NCBI RefSeq assembly: GCF_902506345.1
Contig: NZ_LR733413.1
Location: 75,739 to 139,738, forward strand
Reading direction: 5' to 3'
Origin: Flavobacterium sp. 9R
GTDB lineage: Bacteria > Bacteroidota > Bacteroidia > Flavobacteriales > Flavobacteriaceae
Length of the DNA: 64,000 nt
Both the position numbers and the translations under genes were made by a program. Under the pieces are notes generated by a model. The model had not been told where the DNA came from and did not search any database. It saw nothing but the letters and a program-made list of their open reading frames with translations. Each line of letters begins with the position of its first letter. The stretch's first letter is position 1. Positions 52,910 to 62,800 of the stretch are shown here, piece by piece.

Positions 52910-53308
52910 TTATAAAAAGGAATCCTCGTCCTCATCCTCTACAATGACATTGCCAAATTCATCAATGTCACGACGGTCTTTTTTAGTTGGGCGTCCAGTT
53001 CCGTTTTTTCGATAATGTTCTTTGGATAATTTCAATAATTCAAGATGCTGGTATACCTCGGGAGGCGTATCATTGCGACGATACATATCGACCAATTTTG
53101 CTCCTACACGATTATCAGGAATGTCTAATACTGTAATGATTTGAGTGATTTGATCTTTACGAAAAGTAATTCTGTCTGTAGGAAAAACTTCTTTCGAAGC
53201 TTTGGCTACTTGACCATTTACGGTTATTTGGTTTTTTTTACAAGCCTCGGTAACCATATTTCTGGTTTTGTAATAACGAACGCACCATAAATATTTATCT
53301 ATTCGCAT
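52910..53308 (-). CDS. S4-domain RNA-binding protein (HslR / Hsp15-like)
   Basis: This is a 132-residue protein with an N-terminal S4 RNA-binding domain (about 1-60): MRIDKYLWCVRYYKTRNMVTEACKK, then ITVNGQVAKAS. A basic segment (EHYRKNGTGRPTKKDRRDIDEF) and an acidic tail (EDEDEDS) follow. In Escherichia coli Hsp15 binds 50S subunits carrying stalled nascent chains and helps recycle them. The size, domain order and RPTKKDRR motif match. It is monocistronic, with a plausible -7 element 15 bases before the start. Confidence 0.9.
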   Translation of the reverse strand: MRIDKYLWCVRYYKTRNMVTEACKKNQITVNGQVAKASKEVFPTDRITFRKDQITQIITVLDIPDNRVGAKLVDMYRRNDTPPEVYQHLELLKLSKEHYRKNGTGRPTKKDRRDIDEFGNVIVEDEDEDSFL

Positions 53309-53322
53309 AAATTTTCAAAAAT

Positions 53323-53330
53323 CAAAGTTA
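53323..53330 (-). promoter_or_regulatory. Predicted -7 element of the HslR-like gene
   Basis: On the minus strand the sequence reads TAACTTTG. A TTG lies 16 bases further upstream (complement of 53347-53349). The start codon is only about 15 bases away, so the leader would be very short. Confidence 0.4.
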
Positions 53331-53386
53331 AATAGTTTATCAAAATCAATCTAAATTGTATCTTGCGCACTCAAAAAGCAGTAATA

Positions 53387-54355
53387 ATGAACAAAATTAA
53401 GTTTTATTTTATTTTATCAATGCTATCCTTGGCATTATTTTCATGTTCTAAAAATAAAGAGGAGGAGGTAACGCCACCAAGAGAATACAGTGAACAATAT
53501 GCCACTGATATCAAAGACATTGAAGAATACTTGAAAACTTATTATATTGAGGAAGTTACTACAGACTTCGATATTAAGATTTCTAAAATTCCTACCGGAG
53601 GAACTCAAAAGTCTATTTGGGATCAGACTACTTATCCTCTTCAATTCAGAGAGGTAAATTTACATGGACTAAAGTACAAGTTGTATTACTTGATTTTAAA
53701 TGAAGGAGTTGGCGTGTCGCCAGTCAATGTAGATGGTTATTTTGTAGGATATAAAGGAGATTATTTGCAGCAAGTGACTAAAGAATCAGTTACTACGCTT
53801 ACAGTAACCGAATTTGAAAGAAATAGTTTTATTTTACTGCCAAGCGCTATAACGGGTGTATCTGAATTCATGCCTAAATTGAAAACTGGAACATATAGCT
53901 CTAATCCAGATGGTACAGTGGCATATAAAGATTTTGGAGCGGGTGTGGTTTTTATTCCTTCTGGTTTGGGGTATTATAATAGTGGTAGTGGTTCAATTCC
54001 TGCATATGCTCCACTTGTTTTTAATTTTAAATTATTCGAAGTACAACGCAATGATCAAGATGGTGACGGTATTCCTTCATATTTAGAGGATTTAGATGGT
54101 GATGGTTATATGTATAACTTTACCAATACTACTTTATATCCAACTAAACCTGCGACCAATCCAGACGATACTGATGGCGATGAAGTTCCAGATTGTTTTG
54201 ATGTAGATGACGATGGAGATAATTATACCACGCTGTTAGAGCGTTCTTTTAAAGATGCTAATGGAGTGGTTAAGTACTATGATTTTGCTGATATTCCTTT
54301 ATGTACTGGCGGTAATGGAAAGAAAAGACATTTGGATCCAAAATGTTATAATTAG
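53387..54355 (+). CDS. Lipoprotein with FKBP-like region and DxDxDG repeats
   Basis: This is a 322-residue lipoprotein with a lipobox at C20 (LFSC). I start at MNKIKFYF (53387) because the signal peptide begins there; the frame opens 24 bases earlier. The central part resembles FKBP-type isomerase lipoproteins of Flavobacteriaceae (EYLKTYYIEE near the start, VNVDGYFVGYKGDYLQ, FGAGVVFIPSGLGYYN and LVFNFKLFEV), though the usual GWD..L core is not clear. After about residue 225 come Asp-rich DQDGDGIPSYLEDLDGDG and DTDGDEVPDCFDVDDDGD repeats, like thrombospondin type 3 calcium-binding repeats. A terminator follows. Confidence 0.82.
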   Translation: MNKIKFYFILSMLSLALFSCSKNKEEEVTPPREYSEQYATDIKDIEEYLKTYYIEEVTTDFDIKISKIPTGGTQKSIWDQTTYPLQFREVNLHGLKYKLYYLILNEGVGVSPVNVDGYFVGYKGDYLQQVTKESVTTLTVTEFERNSFILLPSAITGVSEFMPKLKTGTYSSNPDGTVAYKDFGAGVVFIPSGLGYYNSGSGSIPAYAPLVFNFKLFEVQRNDQDGDGIPSYLEDLDGDGYMYNFTNTTLYPTKPATNPDDTDGDEVPDCFDVDDDGDNYTTLLERSFKDANGVVKYYDFADIPLCTGGNGKKRHLDPKCYN

Positions 54356-54378
54356 TGTCTACTAAAGATTTATATAGG

Positions 54379-54410
54379 AAACCGTTCTTTTTTAAGAACG
54401 GTTTTTTTTT
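54379..54410 (+). terminator. Terminator of the DxDxDG lipoprotein gene
   Basis: Eleven-base arms (54379-54389 and 54394-54404) enclose a four-base T loop and are followed by T to 54410. Confidence 0.85.
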
Positions 54411-54546
54411 GGACTTAACTTTTTATGGTTTTAGATTTATCTTCTTAGTGTTATTCAAAAAATACGCTTTGATGCAATCTTAGTTATTGATTGGGTTTCA
54501 ATAGTATTTAGAAGTAGCGATTTTACTTGGCTTTGAGGTATAAAAA

Positions 54547-54573
54547 ATCCCGTCAAGTTCAACTTGACGGGAT
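54547..54573 (-). terminator. Terminator of the transketolase operon
   Basis: A perfect 13-base inverted repeat around one base, with T on the minus strand (complement of 54542-54547). It lies 21 bases past the transketolase C-terminal subunit stop. Confidence 0.85.
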
Positions 54574-54593
54574 AAATATAAAATTGCTAAATA

Positions 54594-55547
54594 TTATTTT
54601 CTAGCCAATACACGCTCAACTGCAGCTTCAATAGCTTGGTGATTCAATTGGTATTTTTCCATCAATTGTTCTGGAGTTCCAGATTCTCCAAAACTATCGT
54701 TTACCGCTACGAATTCTTGCGGTGCAGGAGTGTTTAAAGCTAAAACTCTAGAAACGCTTTCGCCTAAGCCACCAAGAATGTTATGCTCTTCAGCAGTTAC
54801 CACACATTTAGTTTTGGCAACCGATTTCAAAATAGCTTCTTCGTCCAAAGGTTTGATGGTGTGAATGTTGATTACTTCGGCAGAAATTCCTTTGGCTTCC
54901 AAAGCTTCTGCAGCGATTAAAGCTTCCCAAACTAAGTGTCCTGTTGCAACAATTGTAACATCTGTTCCTTCGTTCAATAAAATAGCTTTTCCAATTACGA
55001 ATGGTTCGTCTGCTGGCATAAAGTTAGGTACTACTGGACGTCCAAAACGTAAGTAAGCTGGGCCATGGTGATCTGCTAAAGCAATCGTAGCTGCTTTGGT
55101 TTGATTGTAATCGCAAGTATTGATTACTGTCATACCTGGTAACATTTTCATTAATCCAATATCTTCAAGAATTTGGTGTGTAGCTCCATCTTCTCCAAGA
55201 GTTAAACCTGCATGTGATGCACAAATTTTTACATTTTTATCAGAATAAGCTACCGATTGACGAATTTGATCGTAAACACGTCCAGTAGAAAAGTTAGCAA
55301 ATGTTCCTGTAAATGGAATTTTACCTCCAATAGTTAAACCAGCTGCAATTCCAATCATATTAGCTTCTGCAATTCCGATTTGGAAAAAACGCTCTGGGTG
55401 ATTTTTTTTGAAATCATCGAATTTCAATGAACCAATTAAATCGGCACAAAGGGCCACAACGTTTTCGTTCTTTTGACCCAATTCTGTCATTCCCGCTCCA
55501 AAACCTGAACGAGTATCTTTACTTCCTGTATTTGTATATTTTTTCAT
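54594..55547 (-). CDS. Transketolase, C-terminal subunit
   Basis: This is a 317-residue half of a split transketolase, holding the pyrimidine-binding and C-terminal domains. The glutamate that activates thiamine diphosphate lies in FFQIGIAEANMIGIAAGL. THQILEDIGLMKMLPGMTV and PAYLRFGRP are other family segments, and VVTAEEHNILGGLGESV is in the C-terminal domain. With the N-terminal subunit it transfers two-carbon units in the non-oxidative pentose phosphate pathway. It follows that gene with an 80-base gap and ends at a terminator. Split transketolases are common in Bacteroidota. Confidence 0.94.
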   Translation of the reverse strand: MKKYTNTGSKDTRSGFGAGMTELGQKNENVVALCADLIGSLKFDDFKKNHPERFFQIGIAEANMIGIAAGLTIGGKIPFTGTFANFSTGRVYDQIRQSVAYSDKNVKICASHAGLTLGEDGATHQILEDIGLMKMLPGMTVINTCDYNQTKAATIALADHHGPAYLRFGRPVVPNFMPADEPFVIGKAILLNEGTDVTIVATGHLVWEALIAAEALEAKGISAEVINIHTIKPLDEEAILKSVAKTKCVVTAEEHNILGGLGESVSRVLALNTPAPQEFVAVNDSFGESGTPEQLMEKYQLNHQAIEAAVERVLARK

Positions 55548-55627
55548 TATTTGATTTTAATTGAAAGATTAAAAAATTAAAAGATTAAATATCTGAAGTC
55601 AGAAATCTTTAATCTGTCATCTTAATT

Positions 55628-56476
55628 CTAGTAATCTGCTAAAGTTGAAATGTTTTGCGCTAAACCATTCTCCAATTGTGCGTCATTTGGAGCTTTACCA
55701 TGCCAAGCATGCGTATGCATCATAAAATCAACACCATTACCCATCTCAGTATACAAAAGCACGCATACTGGTTTTCCTTTTCCAGTTTTAGCTTTAGCTT
55801 CAGTCATACCAGCGATTATTGCTTCGATGTTATTTCCTTCTTTGATTTCAAGCACATCCCAATCAAAAGCTTCGAATTTAGCTTTCAAGCTTCCCATGTT
55901 CAATACTTCATCAGTAGTACCATCAATTTGTTTCCCGTTTACGTCAATCGTAGCAATTAGGTTGTCTACGTTTTTAGCAGAAGCATACATAATGGCTTCC
56001 CAGTTTTGTCCTTCTTGCAATTCGCCGTCTCCGTGCAAAGTATAAACGATATGCGAATCTCCATTTAATTTTTTCGCTTGAGCAGCTCCAAGGGCAACAG
56101 ATAAACCTTGTCCTAACGATCCAGAGGCCATACGAACACCAGGAAGTCCTTCATGTGTAGTTGGATGTCCTTGCAAACGAGAGTTCAATAGTCTAAAGGT
56201 AGCAAGCTCAGATACTGGAAAATAACCACTTCTAGCTAGTACGCTATAAAATACAGGTGAAATGTGACCGTTGGATAAAAAGAATACATCTTCACCAATG
56301 GCATCCATATCAAATCCTTCTTTGCGATCCATTAGGTGTTGGTAAAGGGTAACCAAAAACTCTGTACATCCGAGTGAACCACCTGGGTGTCCAGAATTAA
56401 CAGCGTGTACCATACGAAGAATATCTCTTCTAACTTGGATAGTTAAATCGTTTAATTGTTGTGTGTTAGGCTTCAT
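55628..56476 (-). CDS. Transketolase, N-terminal subunit
   Basis: This is a 282-residue half of a split transketolase carrying the pyrophosphate-binding domain. NSGHPGGSLGCTEF is near the N-terminus and the thiamine diphosphate motif GDGELQEGQNWEA...DVNGKQIDG is complete. SGSLGQGLSVALG is also typical. I start at MKPNTQQLNDLT (56476). The frame opens to 56554, but a full promoter (56502-56533) lies between the two starts, so the longer form cannot come from that promoter. It is the first gene of a two-gene operon. Confidence 0.95.
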   Translation of the reverse strand: MKPNTQQLNDLTIQVRRDILRMVHAVNSGHPGGSLGCTEFLVTLYQHLMDRKEGFDMDAIGEDVFFLSNGHISPVFYSVLARSGYFPVSELATFRLLNSRLQGHPTTHEGLPGVRMASGSLGQGLSVALGAAQAKKLNGDSHIVYTLHGDGELQEGQNWEAIMYASAKNVDNLIATIDVNGKQIDGTTDEVLNMGSLKAKFEAFDWDVLEIKEGNNIEAIIAGMTEAKAKTGKGKPVCVLLYTEMGNGVDFMMHTHAWHGKAPNDAQLENGLAQNISTLADY

Positions 56477-56501
56477 TTTGTGTGTAAAAGTTAAACTGCT
56501 G

Positions 56502-56533
56502 CAAAAGTAATTTTTATTTTCCCTTAAGACAAA
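56502..56533 (-). promoter_or_regulatory. Promoter of the transketolase operon
   Basis: On the minus strand TTTG (56533-56530), 20 bases, then TACTTTTG (56509-56502). Both elements match the Bacteroidota consensus, and the distance to the ATG at 56476 is 25 bases. Confidence 0.6.
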
Positions 56534-56688
56534 TGATTTCGAAAGCAATTTCAATCTTAACGGTTAAAAACAACTGAACTTATTATAAAGTATGAAAAAT
56601 CTTTGGGAAAAGGGTGTGGAATTTTGACAAACGGAAAAAAGTAATGCTATCGTCTTAGTTTTCGTAGAGCCTTTCTTGGAAGAAGACA

Positions 56689-57765
56689 TTACCTTCTAAA
56701 TTGTCCCAAATCTACTTTTACCGAAAAAATATTCGAATACAAAGCCACACCTTGGTTGCCTAAATTGGTCAAAGCATAATCTATTTGAATCCCTCGATAT
56801 TGAAATCCCAATCCGATGTTGGGTTGAAAATTGGTTTTTTCGCTAGCGTCTAATTGGGTTACTTTTTGAAAATTCCCAACACCAGCTCTCAGAAAAACCA
56901 AATCCGTATAGCCGAATTCGAATCCTAAAGCAGGGTCAATACTCACGAAGTCAGTTGCAATAATATCATTAGTTTTGGTAAAGCGCATATTAAGGTTGGC
57001 AGCGGCTAATAGACTATAATCGTAATGAAAAACGAATTTTTTAGAAATGCCAAGTTGTGCCTTTGGGGCTGTAATTTCGGTGCTTTCGGGAAGTTCTTGG
57101 TTTTGACCAGGAATGGCATCGGCTATGGCTTGGTATTTTTCTTCATCTATATTCCAAATGTTGTAAGTGGTAGTTAGGTCCCGAACGAGTAAGCCAAACT
57201 GCCAATTATTGCGTTCAAATTGCAAACCTACATCAAAACCAAAACCCCAAGAATTGGCAAAATCTCCGATGATTCGGCGCACCACTTTGGCGTTGACTCC
57301 ATATTGAAAACCGGGAACTGGGAGTTTTCTAGCATAAGAAAAGGTAAAACCATAATCGGCAGTAGAGAATAATTCAATGCGGTTGTAGTCAATATTTCCT
57401 TGATTGTCGATGAGTTCGGTAGTATTCAATATATCATCTACCCCAAAACGAATCAATGAGATGCCCCAGCTGCTTCTGTCATCTATAGGTGAGGCATAGG
57501 CCAAATAGTCGTATTGCGCAATATTGGCAAAATAATTAGCGTGCATAGCGGCTACTTGATGGTCTTTGAGATGTGTCAAACCAGCAGGATTCCAATAGCC
57601 TGCGTTGACATCAGCCGTGAAAGAAACTGCAGTATTGGACATCCCTAAAGCTGCGGCATCTACACCAATGTTTAGAAATTCATTGGAGTATTTTCGAACC
57701 GTTTGAGCGCCTAATGAGCAAGTACCAAGTACTAAAAAAAACGAAAGAATCTTTTTCAAAAGCAA
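56689..57765 (-). CDS. PorV/PorQ family outer-membrane protein
   Basis: This is a 358-residue FadL-like outer-membrane barrel of the PorV/PorQ family. The signal peptide ends at SLGAQ. The N-terminal NEFLNIGVDAAALGMSNTAVSF and VNAGYWNPAGL are the family's signature, followed by LAYASPIDDRSSWGISLIRFG and many beta strands. PorV and PorQ attach to type IX secretion: PorV shuttles cargo released from the translocon and PorQ belongs to the attachment complex. Which of the two, or a paralogue, cannot be told by eye. A large type IX-type cargo is encoded 2.1 kb away at 59866. Confidence 0.85.
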   Translation of the reverse strand: MLLKKILSFFLVLGTCSLGAQTVRKYSNEFLNIGVDAAALGMSNTAVSFTADVNAGYWNPAGLTHLKDHQVAAMHANYFANIAQYDYLAYASPIDDRSSWGISLIRFGVDDILNTTELIDNQGNIDYNRIELFSTADYGFTFSYARKLPVPGFQYGVNAKVVRRIIGDFANSWGFGFDVGLQFERNNWQFGLLVRDLTTTYNIWNIDEEKYQAIADAIPGQNQELPESTEITAPKAQLGISKKFVFHYDYSLLAAANLNMRFTKTNDIIATDFVSIDPALGFEFGYTDLVFLRAGVGNFQKVTQLDASEKTNFQPNIGLGFQYRGIQIDYALTNLGNQGVALYSNIFSVKVDLGQFRR

Positions 57766-57794
57766 GCAGAGCTAGTTGGGGTGAATATTTTTTT

Positions 57795-57802
57795 CAAAAA
57801 TA
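57795..57802 (-). promoter_or_regulatory. Predicted -7 element of the PorV/PorQ gene
   Basis: On the minus strand the sequence reads TATTTTTG, 29 bases before the start codon. No -33 element is visible at a suitable distance. Confidence 0.4.
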
Positions 57803-57908
57803 GAATTTTTTAGGGAGCTTACTCCTCACTTTCAAGAGAATTCTCTTTTCTTTAAAAAATGCAGCAGAAACTCTGATAAAAAACGTACTTCTCTTTCACT
57901 TATTATCT

Positions 57909-57916
57909 TACTTTTG
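57909..57916 (+). promoter_or_regulatory. Predicted -7 element of pssA
   Basis: TACTTTTG fits the consensus 29 bases before the pssA start codon. Confidence 0.45.
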
Positions 57917-57945
57917 CGAGTACAATTTTTTTAATACCGATTCCG

Positions 57946-58671
57946 ATGGCTTTCAAAAAACACATTCCTAATATTATTACCTTATTGAACTTATTTTGTG
58001 GTTGTATTGCCATCTCTTTTGTGGTGCAACAACAATTCGAAATGGCCTTTTATTTTGTTTGCTTAGGAATTTTTCTTGATTTTTTTGATGGCTTCTTTGC
58101 ACGTCTTTTTCAGGTTGCAAGTCCTTTGGGCTTGCAATTGGATTCTTTAGCGGATATGGTGACTAGCGGTGTGGTTCCGGGATTGACAATGTTTTATATG
58201 ATGTTAGAAGCCTTTGGTTTACAAATCAGTGACCCGTTTTCTGGCCAATATGCGTTGGCTTTTTTGGGATTTTTGGTCACTTTAGGTTCTTGTTATCGAT
58301 TGGCTAACTTTAATATTGATACCCGTCAAACCGACTCTTTTATTGGTTTGCCTACTCCAGCCAATGCTTTGTTTATTCTGAGTTTGCCCTTGGTTGTTCG
58401 TCATTTTGATTCGTTTATGCTATTCGAATTATTGTCGAATTATGGTGTGCTTTTGGCGATTAGTATTGGGAGTGCTTACATCTTGAATGCTGAAATTCCT
58501 CTTTTTTCTTTGAAAGTCAAAAAACTGACCTTTCAAGATAATAAATTGACCTTTTTCTTTCTGGCGGTTTCACTTTTACTCTTGGTGACACTGCAATTTT
58601 TAGGCATTCCATTGGTCATCCTTTTTTATATTTTTCTTTCTATCCTTAACAATAAATTTATCAAGCAATAG
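57946..58671 (+). CDS. pssA: CDP-diacylglycerol-serine O-phosphatidyltransferase
   Basis: This 241-residue inner-membrane enzyme makes phosphatidylserine from CDP-diacylglycerol and serine, the first step to phosphatidylethanolamine. The CDP-alcohol phosphatidyltransferase motif is exact: D48-G49, A52-R53, G62, D66 and D70. IPNIITLLNLFCGCIAI at the N-terminus is typical of PssA. About seven transmembrane segments are seen. The following GH25 gene starts 11 bases after the stop and may be co-transcribed. Confidence 0.95.
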   Translation: MAFKKHIPNIITLLNLFCGCIAISFVVQQQFEMAFYFVCLGIFLDFFDGFFARLFQVASPLGLQLDSLADMVTSGVVPGLTMFYMMLEAFGLQISDPFSGQYALAFLGFLVTLGSCYRLANFNIDTRQTDSFIGLPTPANALFILSLPLVVRHFDSFMLFELLSNYGVLLAISIGSAYILNAEIPLFSLKVKKLTFQDNKLTFFFLAVSLLLLVTLQFLGIPLVILFYIFLSILNNKFIKQ

Positions 58672-58682
58672 GGGATTACAAT

Positions 58683-59525
58683 ATGAGGAAAGTGACCAAA
58701 AACTATCCCAGACGTCGACCGAATAAGAAAAAAAACCAAGGTATAGCTACCCTCAAGAACTATGTCTGGGCAGCCTTTGGATTACTGTTTTTAGCAAGTG
58801 TCATCTATCATTATCGTACGGCTTTTGCATATTATTTAGGTTTTAAATCAGATAAGCTAAGTAAAACCGATGTTTTTTCGGAAGCCAGAAATTTGCGAGT
58901 ACTCGAAAAACACGAGGGAAAAACCGTAGGGATTGATGTATCGGAATATCAAGGAAAAATAAGTTGGTCGTATGTTGATACGATTGAGAACCAATACCCT
59001 CTGCATTTTGTATTTATCCGTGCAACTGCGGGCAATGACGCGGTAGACAGACGTTTCAAACGCAATTGGGAAGGGGCAAAAAAGAACAAAATGATTCGTG
59101 GTGCATACCATTATTACCGCCCGAATGAGAATTCTTTAGAGCAAGCGGAGTTATTTATCAAAACGGTACGATTGCAAAAGGGAGATTTGCCTCCTGTATT
59201 GGACATTGAAAAATTACCCAAAAATCAGTCGATGACCAACCTCAAAAAAGGCCTTAGAAGATGGTTACAAGCCATAGAAAATCATTATAAAGTCAAACCC
59301 ATTATTTATACTGGTGAGAAATACTACGATGATTTTCTAAAAGAAGAATTCAGTGATTACCTCTTTTGGATAGCCAATTATAATTTTTATCGAGAAGAAA
59401 TTCAAGACGATTGGTTGTTTTGGCAGTTTACAGAACGTGCTGCCGTTCCTGGAATTGAGGGCAACGTAGATGTCAATATTTACAATGGCGATTTGCAACA
59501 ATTGCAGTTTATTACGGTCGAGTAA
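58683..59525 (+). CDS. Membrane-anchored GH25 family lysozyme
   Basis: This is a 280-residue glycoside hydrolase family 25 muramidase. A very basic N-terminus (NYPRRRPNKKK) and one transmembrane helix (about 27-46) place the domain in the periplasm. The catalytic domain (about 80-275) has D85 in GIDVSEYQGKISW and the acidic pair D174 and E176 in VLDIEK. FIRATAGNDAVDRRF, GAYHYYRP, WIANYN and WQFTERAAVPGIEGNVDVN follow. GH25 enzymes cut the glycan between MurNAc and GlcNAc. It lies close behind pssA. Confidence 0.92.
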   Translation: MRKVTKNYPRRRPNKKKNQGIATLKNYVWAAFGLLFLASVIYHYRTAFAYYLGFKSDKLSKTDVFSEARNLRVLEKHEGKTVGIDVSEYQGKISWSYVDTIENQYPLHFVFIRATAGNDAVDRRFKRNWEGAKKNKMIRGAYHYYRPNENSLEQAELFIKTVRLQKGDLPPVLDIEKLPKNQSMTNLKKGLRRWLQAIENHYKVKPIIYTGEKYYDDFLKEEFSDYLFWIANYNFYREEIQDDWLFWQFTERAAVPGIEGNVDVNIYNGDLQQLQFITVE

Positions 59526-59532
59526 AGTAGGG

Positions 59533-59765
59533 GTTAATCGTTTAACTGTTTCATCGGTTAATTGTTTTGAATTTTGTGTTCTTTGTGTCTTCTTTGTGCG
59601 CTTTGTGTTTGTTTTTTAGGTGCTTTGCAGTCTAAAACTTATATGCTCTTATTTACCTTATATGGTTCAAACCACTCGCAAGTACAACTCAAACTTTATT
59701 GACTTATATGTTTTAACCTTTGCGTCCCTTGCGTAATTCTTTCCGCTCCTTGCGGTTAAAATTTT
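59533..59765. repeat. Repeat cluster between the lysozyme and delta-60 genes
   Basis: Four units of an 8-bp array (59533-59564, GTTAATCG/TTTAACTG type) start eight bases after the stop codon. CTTTGTG-rich sequence follows, then a TTATATG element (core 59636-59671, one mismatch from 29052-29087) and CTCCTTGCGGTTAAAA. The 340-base gap contains no coding sequence, and no clear promoter for the next gene was found. Confidence 0.7.
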
Positions 59766-59865
59766 TTTTCAAAACAATGTAAATATCACTAAATCTGGGT
59801 ATTGACTATTTAGTTCTAGCTTTTTATTTTTATTACTACAAATACTGTTAATTATTGTTAATAGA

Positions 59866-62800
59866 ATGTATTGTCTAATTTTAATTGAAAAGCTTTTGAA
59901 AATAAAGAATATCCTGCTCTTACTTTTAGTTTTTAGTTTTAGTTGTGCTTCCGTTTTTAGCCAACAAGGAAAAGTCGACCCTACTTTTAATACCTATGAT
60001 GATGGCCTTTTGGGCGATGGTTTTGATAATACAGTCAGAACATTGTCGGTACAAGATGATGGTAAATTAATAGTTGGTGGTGATTTTCTAAATTTCAATG
60101 GAGTGGCGACACCTTATTTATGTCGGCTGTTGCCCGATGGTTCCAAGGATGTGTCTTTTTCTCTAGGAACAGGCTTTAATAATAAAGTTTATGCCTCTTT
60201 ACTTCAGCCTGATGGTAAAATTTTAGTTGCGGGTTCTTTTACTCAGTTTAACGGTACAGCAGTAGGACGATTGGTTCGTTTGAATCCAGATGGAAGTCGC
60301 GATAGTTCATTTACTGCATCTCCTGGAGCAACCAATAGTATTATTTATGATATGGCATTACAATCCGATGGGAGTATTTTTTTGGTGGGAAGTTTTACGA
60401 GTTTTAATGGAACAGCCGCCAATAGAATAGTGAAAATTTTACCAAATGGAGCTGTAGATACTAGCTTTGTTACAGGTTCGGGTGCTTCTGGTTTAATCGA
60501 GAAAGTGGTACTTCAACCCGATGGAAAGATTATTATTGGTGGAGGTTTTACTTCATTCAATGGTGTAAGTGTGGGTAAAATTGCTCGGTTGAATGCCGAT
60601 GGTACTTTGGATGCAAGTTTTATAACAGGAGTTGGTTTTGATGACAATGTCAGTGCTATAGGCATTCAAACGGATGGCAAAATTATTTTGGGAGGTTCAT
60701 TTACAAATTATAACGGCAATGTTGCGAATAGAATTTTAAGGATAAACACCGATGGAACTGTAGATTCTTCTTTTGTTTCAGGTTCAGGATTTAGTTCAGG
60801 AGCAGTCGAGGCAATTTCAATAAATTCCAGTGGAGAACTTATGATAGGCGGTTCGTTTTCTGGGACCTATAATGGAACCGCTGTGAATAGAGTGCAGCGT
60901 TTCAATTCAAATGGGATTATCAATACCGCATTTGATATTGGTAATGGTCCCGCTTCTGCCACCGTTTATACTTTAGATAATTTCATGGATAGTTCTTGGT
61001 ATATTGGAGGCTCTTTCTCCGTTTTCGATGATCAGAATCAAGGAAGATTAGCCAAAATTGATGCACAAGGCACCTTAGATATTGGGTATCTAACTTCGGG
61101 AGTGGGCTTGAATAACAGTGTTTCAAAAGTACTCCCCTTACTAGATAAAAGTGTAATCGTGGTTGGGAATTTTACACAATTTAATGGTGCAGTTGCTCCT
61201 AGAATTGCTAAACTCAACGAAGCTGGCGAAATAGATATCGCATTTAATGGCGCGGGTCAAGGAGCCAATGCTACCATTCGTAATGCTGCGTTACAGTCCG
61301 ATGGAAAAATTATCATCGTGGGGAGTTTTACTTCTTACAACGGAACTGCAGTCAATCGAATAGCTCGTTTATTACCCAATGGAAGTTTGGATGCTACGTT
61401 TAATATCGGTTCAGGATGCAATGGACAAGTGTATGGAATAGCAGTTCAGTCGGATGGTAAGGTTGTCATCGTGGGTAATTTTTCGACTTATAATGGAAAC
61501 ACTGCCTTAAAAATTGCTCGTTTATTACCCGATGGTACTTTAGATGCTAGTTTTATTACAGGTTCTGGTGCCGAAGATGGAATAGTCGAAATCGTGGCTT
61601 TGCAGTTGGATGGGAAAATGATTTTGGGTGGTCATTTTACGATGTTTAATGGAATCTCGTCTAACAGAATAATCCGACTAAACACCGATGGGAGTATCGA
61701 TGCTAGTTTTTCGGTAGGAGCTGGGTTTGATGCTACGGTTTATAATGTGACCTTGCAATCGGATGCTAAAATTGTGGTAGGCGGTTCCTTTTCTAATGTC
61801 AATGGTAATTCGAGAAGAAGAATCGTTCGTTTAAATCCCGATGGAAGTTTGGATACTAGTTTTGTAATAGGGACAGGATTTAGTAGTGGTAGCGTTCGAG
61901 ATATTTTGATACAGCCCAATGGTAGACTACTCATTGGAGGAACATTTTCGGGGACTTATAATGGAGTAGGGGTGAAAAGAATGCTTCGTATTCAAGCTAA
62001 TGGAGCAGTTGATGGAACTTTTTCGGTCAATTTGAATGGTACATTGGCTACTATGGCTTTAACTTCCGACGAAAAAGTATTGATTGGGGGAACTTTCAAT
62101 TCTGTTTCTGGTACTACCAAACATCGTATTGCTAGACTTTTTTTATGTATAGATAACACTAAAAGAATAGCGGGTAATTGGAGCAATGGTTTGCCAAGCC
62201 CAGGAAAGGAATTGCTTTTCGAGGAGGATTACACTATTGCCAACACATTTTATGCGTGTAGTTGTAGTGTTGCTTCAGGTTTTGAAGTAAAAATTACCTC
62301 AGGGAATACACTTTCCTTGAGATATCAATATGAAGGGAATGGACTTTTGGTTCTCGAAGATGGGGCAAGTTTACATCAAGTAGACGATCAGATTAGTAAT
62401 TCGGGCACGATTCAATTGAAAAGAAAAACAACTCCTATTCGGAAAATGGATTATACGTATTGGTCGAGTCCTGTTCAAAATCAGCAATTAATTGATGTCT
62501 CTCCTTCGACACTTTCGGATAAGTTTTTCTCTTTTGATGGGATGAATAACAATTGGAAAAACGAATCGCCTACTTCTTTAATGACTATTGCTAAAGGATA
62601 TATCATTCGAGGACCTCAACATTTTTCTGAAACGCTGCCCTCGGTTTATGAAGCTGTTTTTTCTGGAATTCCGAATAATGGGGTATATGATTTTCTTGTT
62701 GGAAGTGATCAATATAATTTGATAGGAAATCCTTATCCATCGGCTATTGATGCTGATTTGTTTATGACCGATGCCAATAATGCTAGTATTATTTACGGAG

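Noticed and set aside
56477..56554. Longer start for the transketolase N-terminal subunit
   Set aside because: A good promoter lies between the two start codons, and the added residues do not belong to the family.
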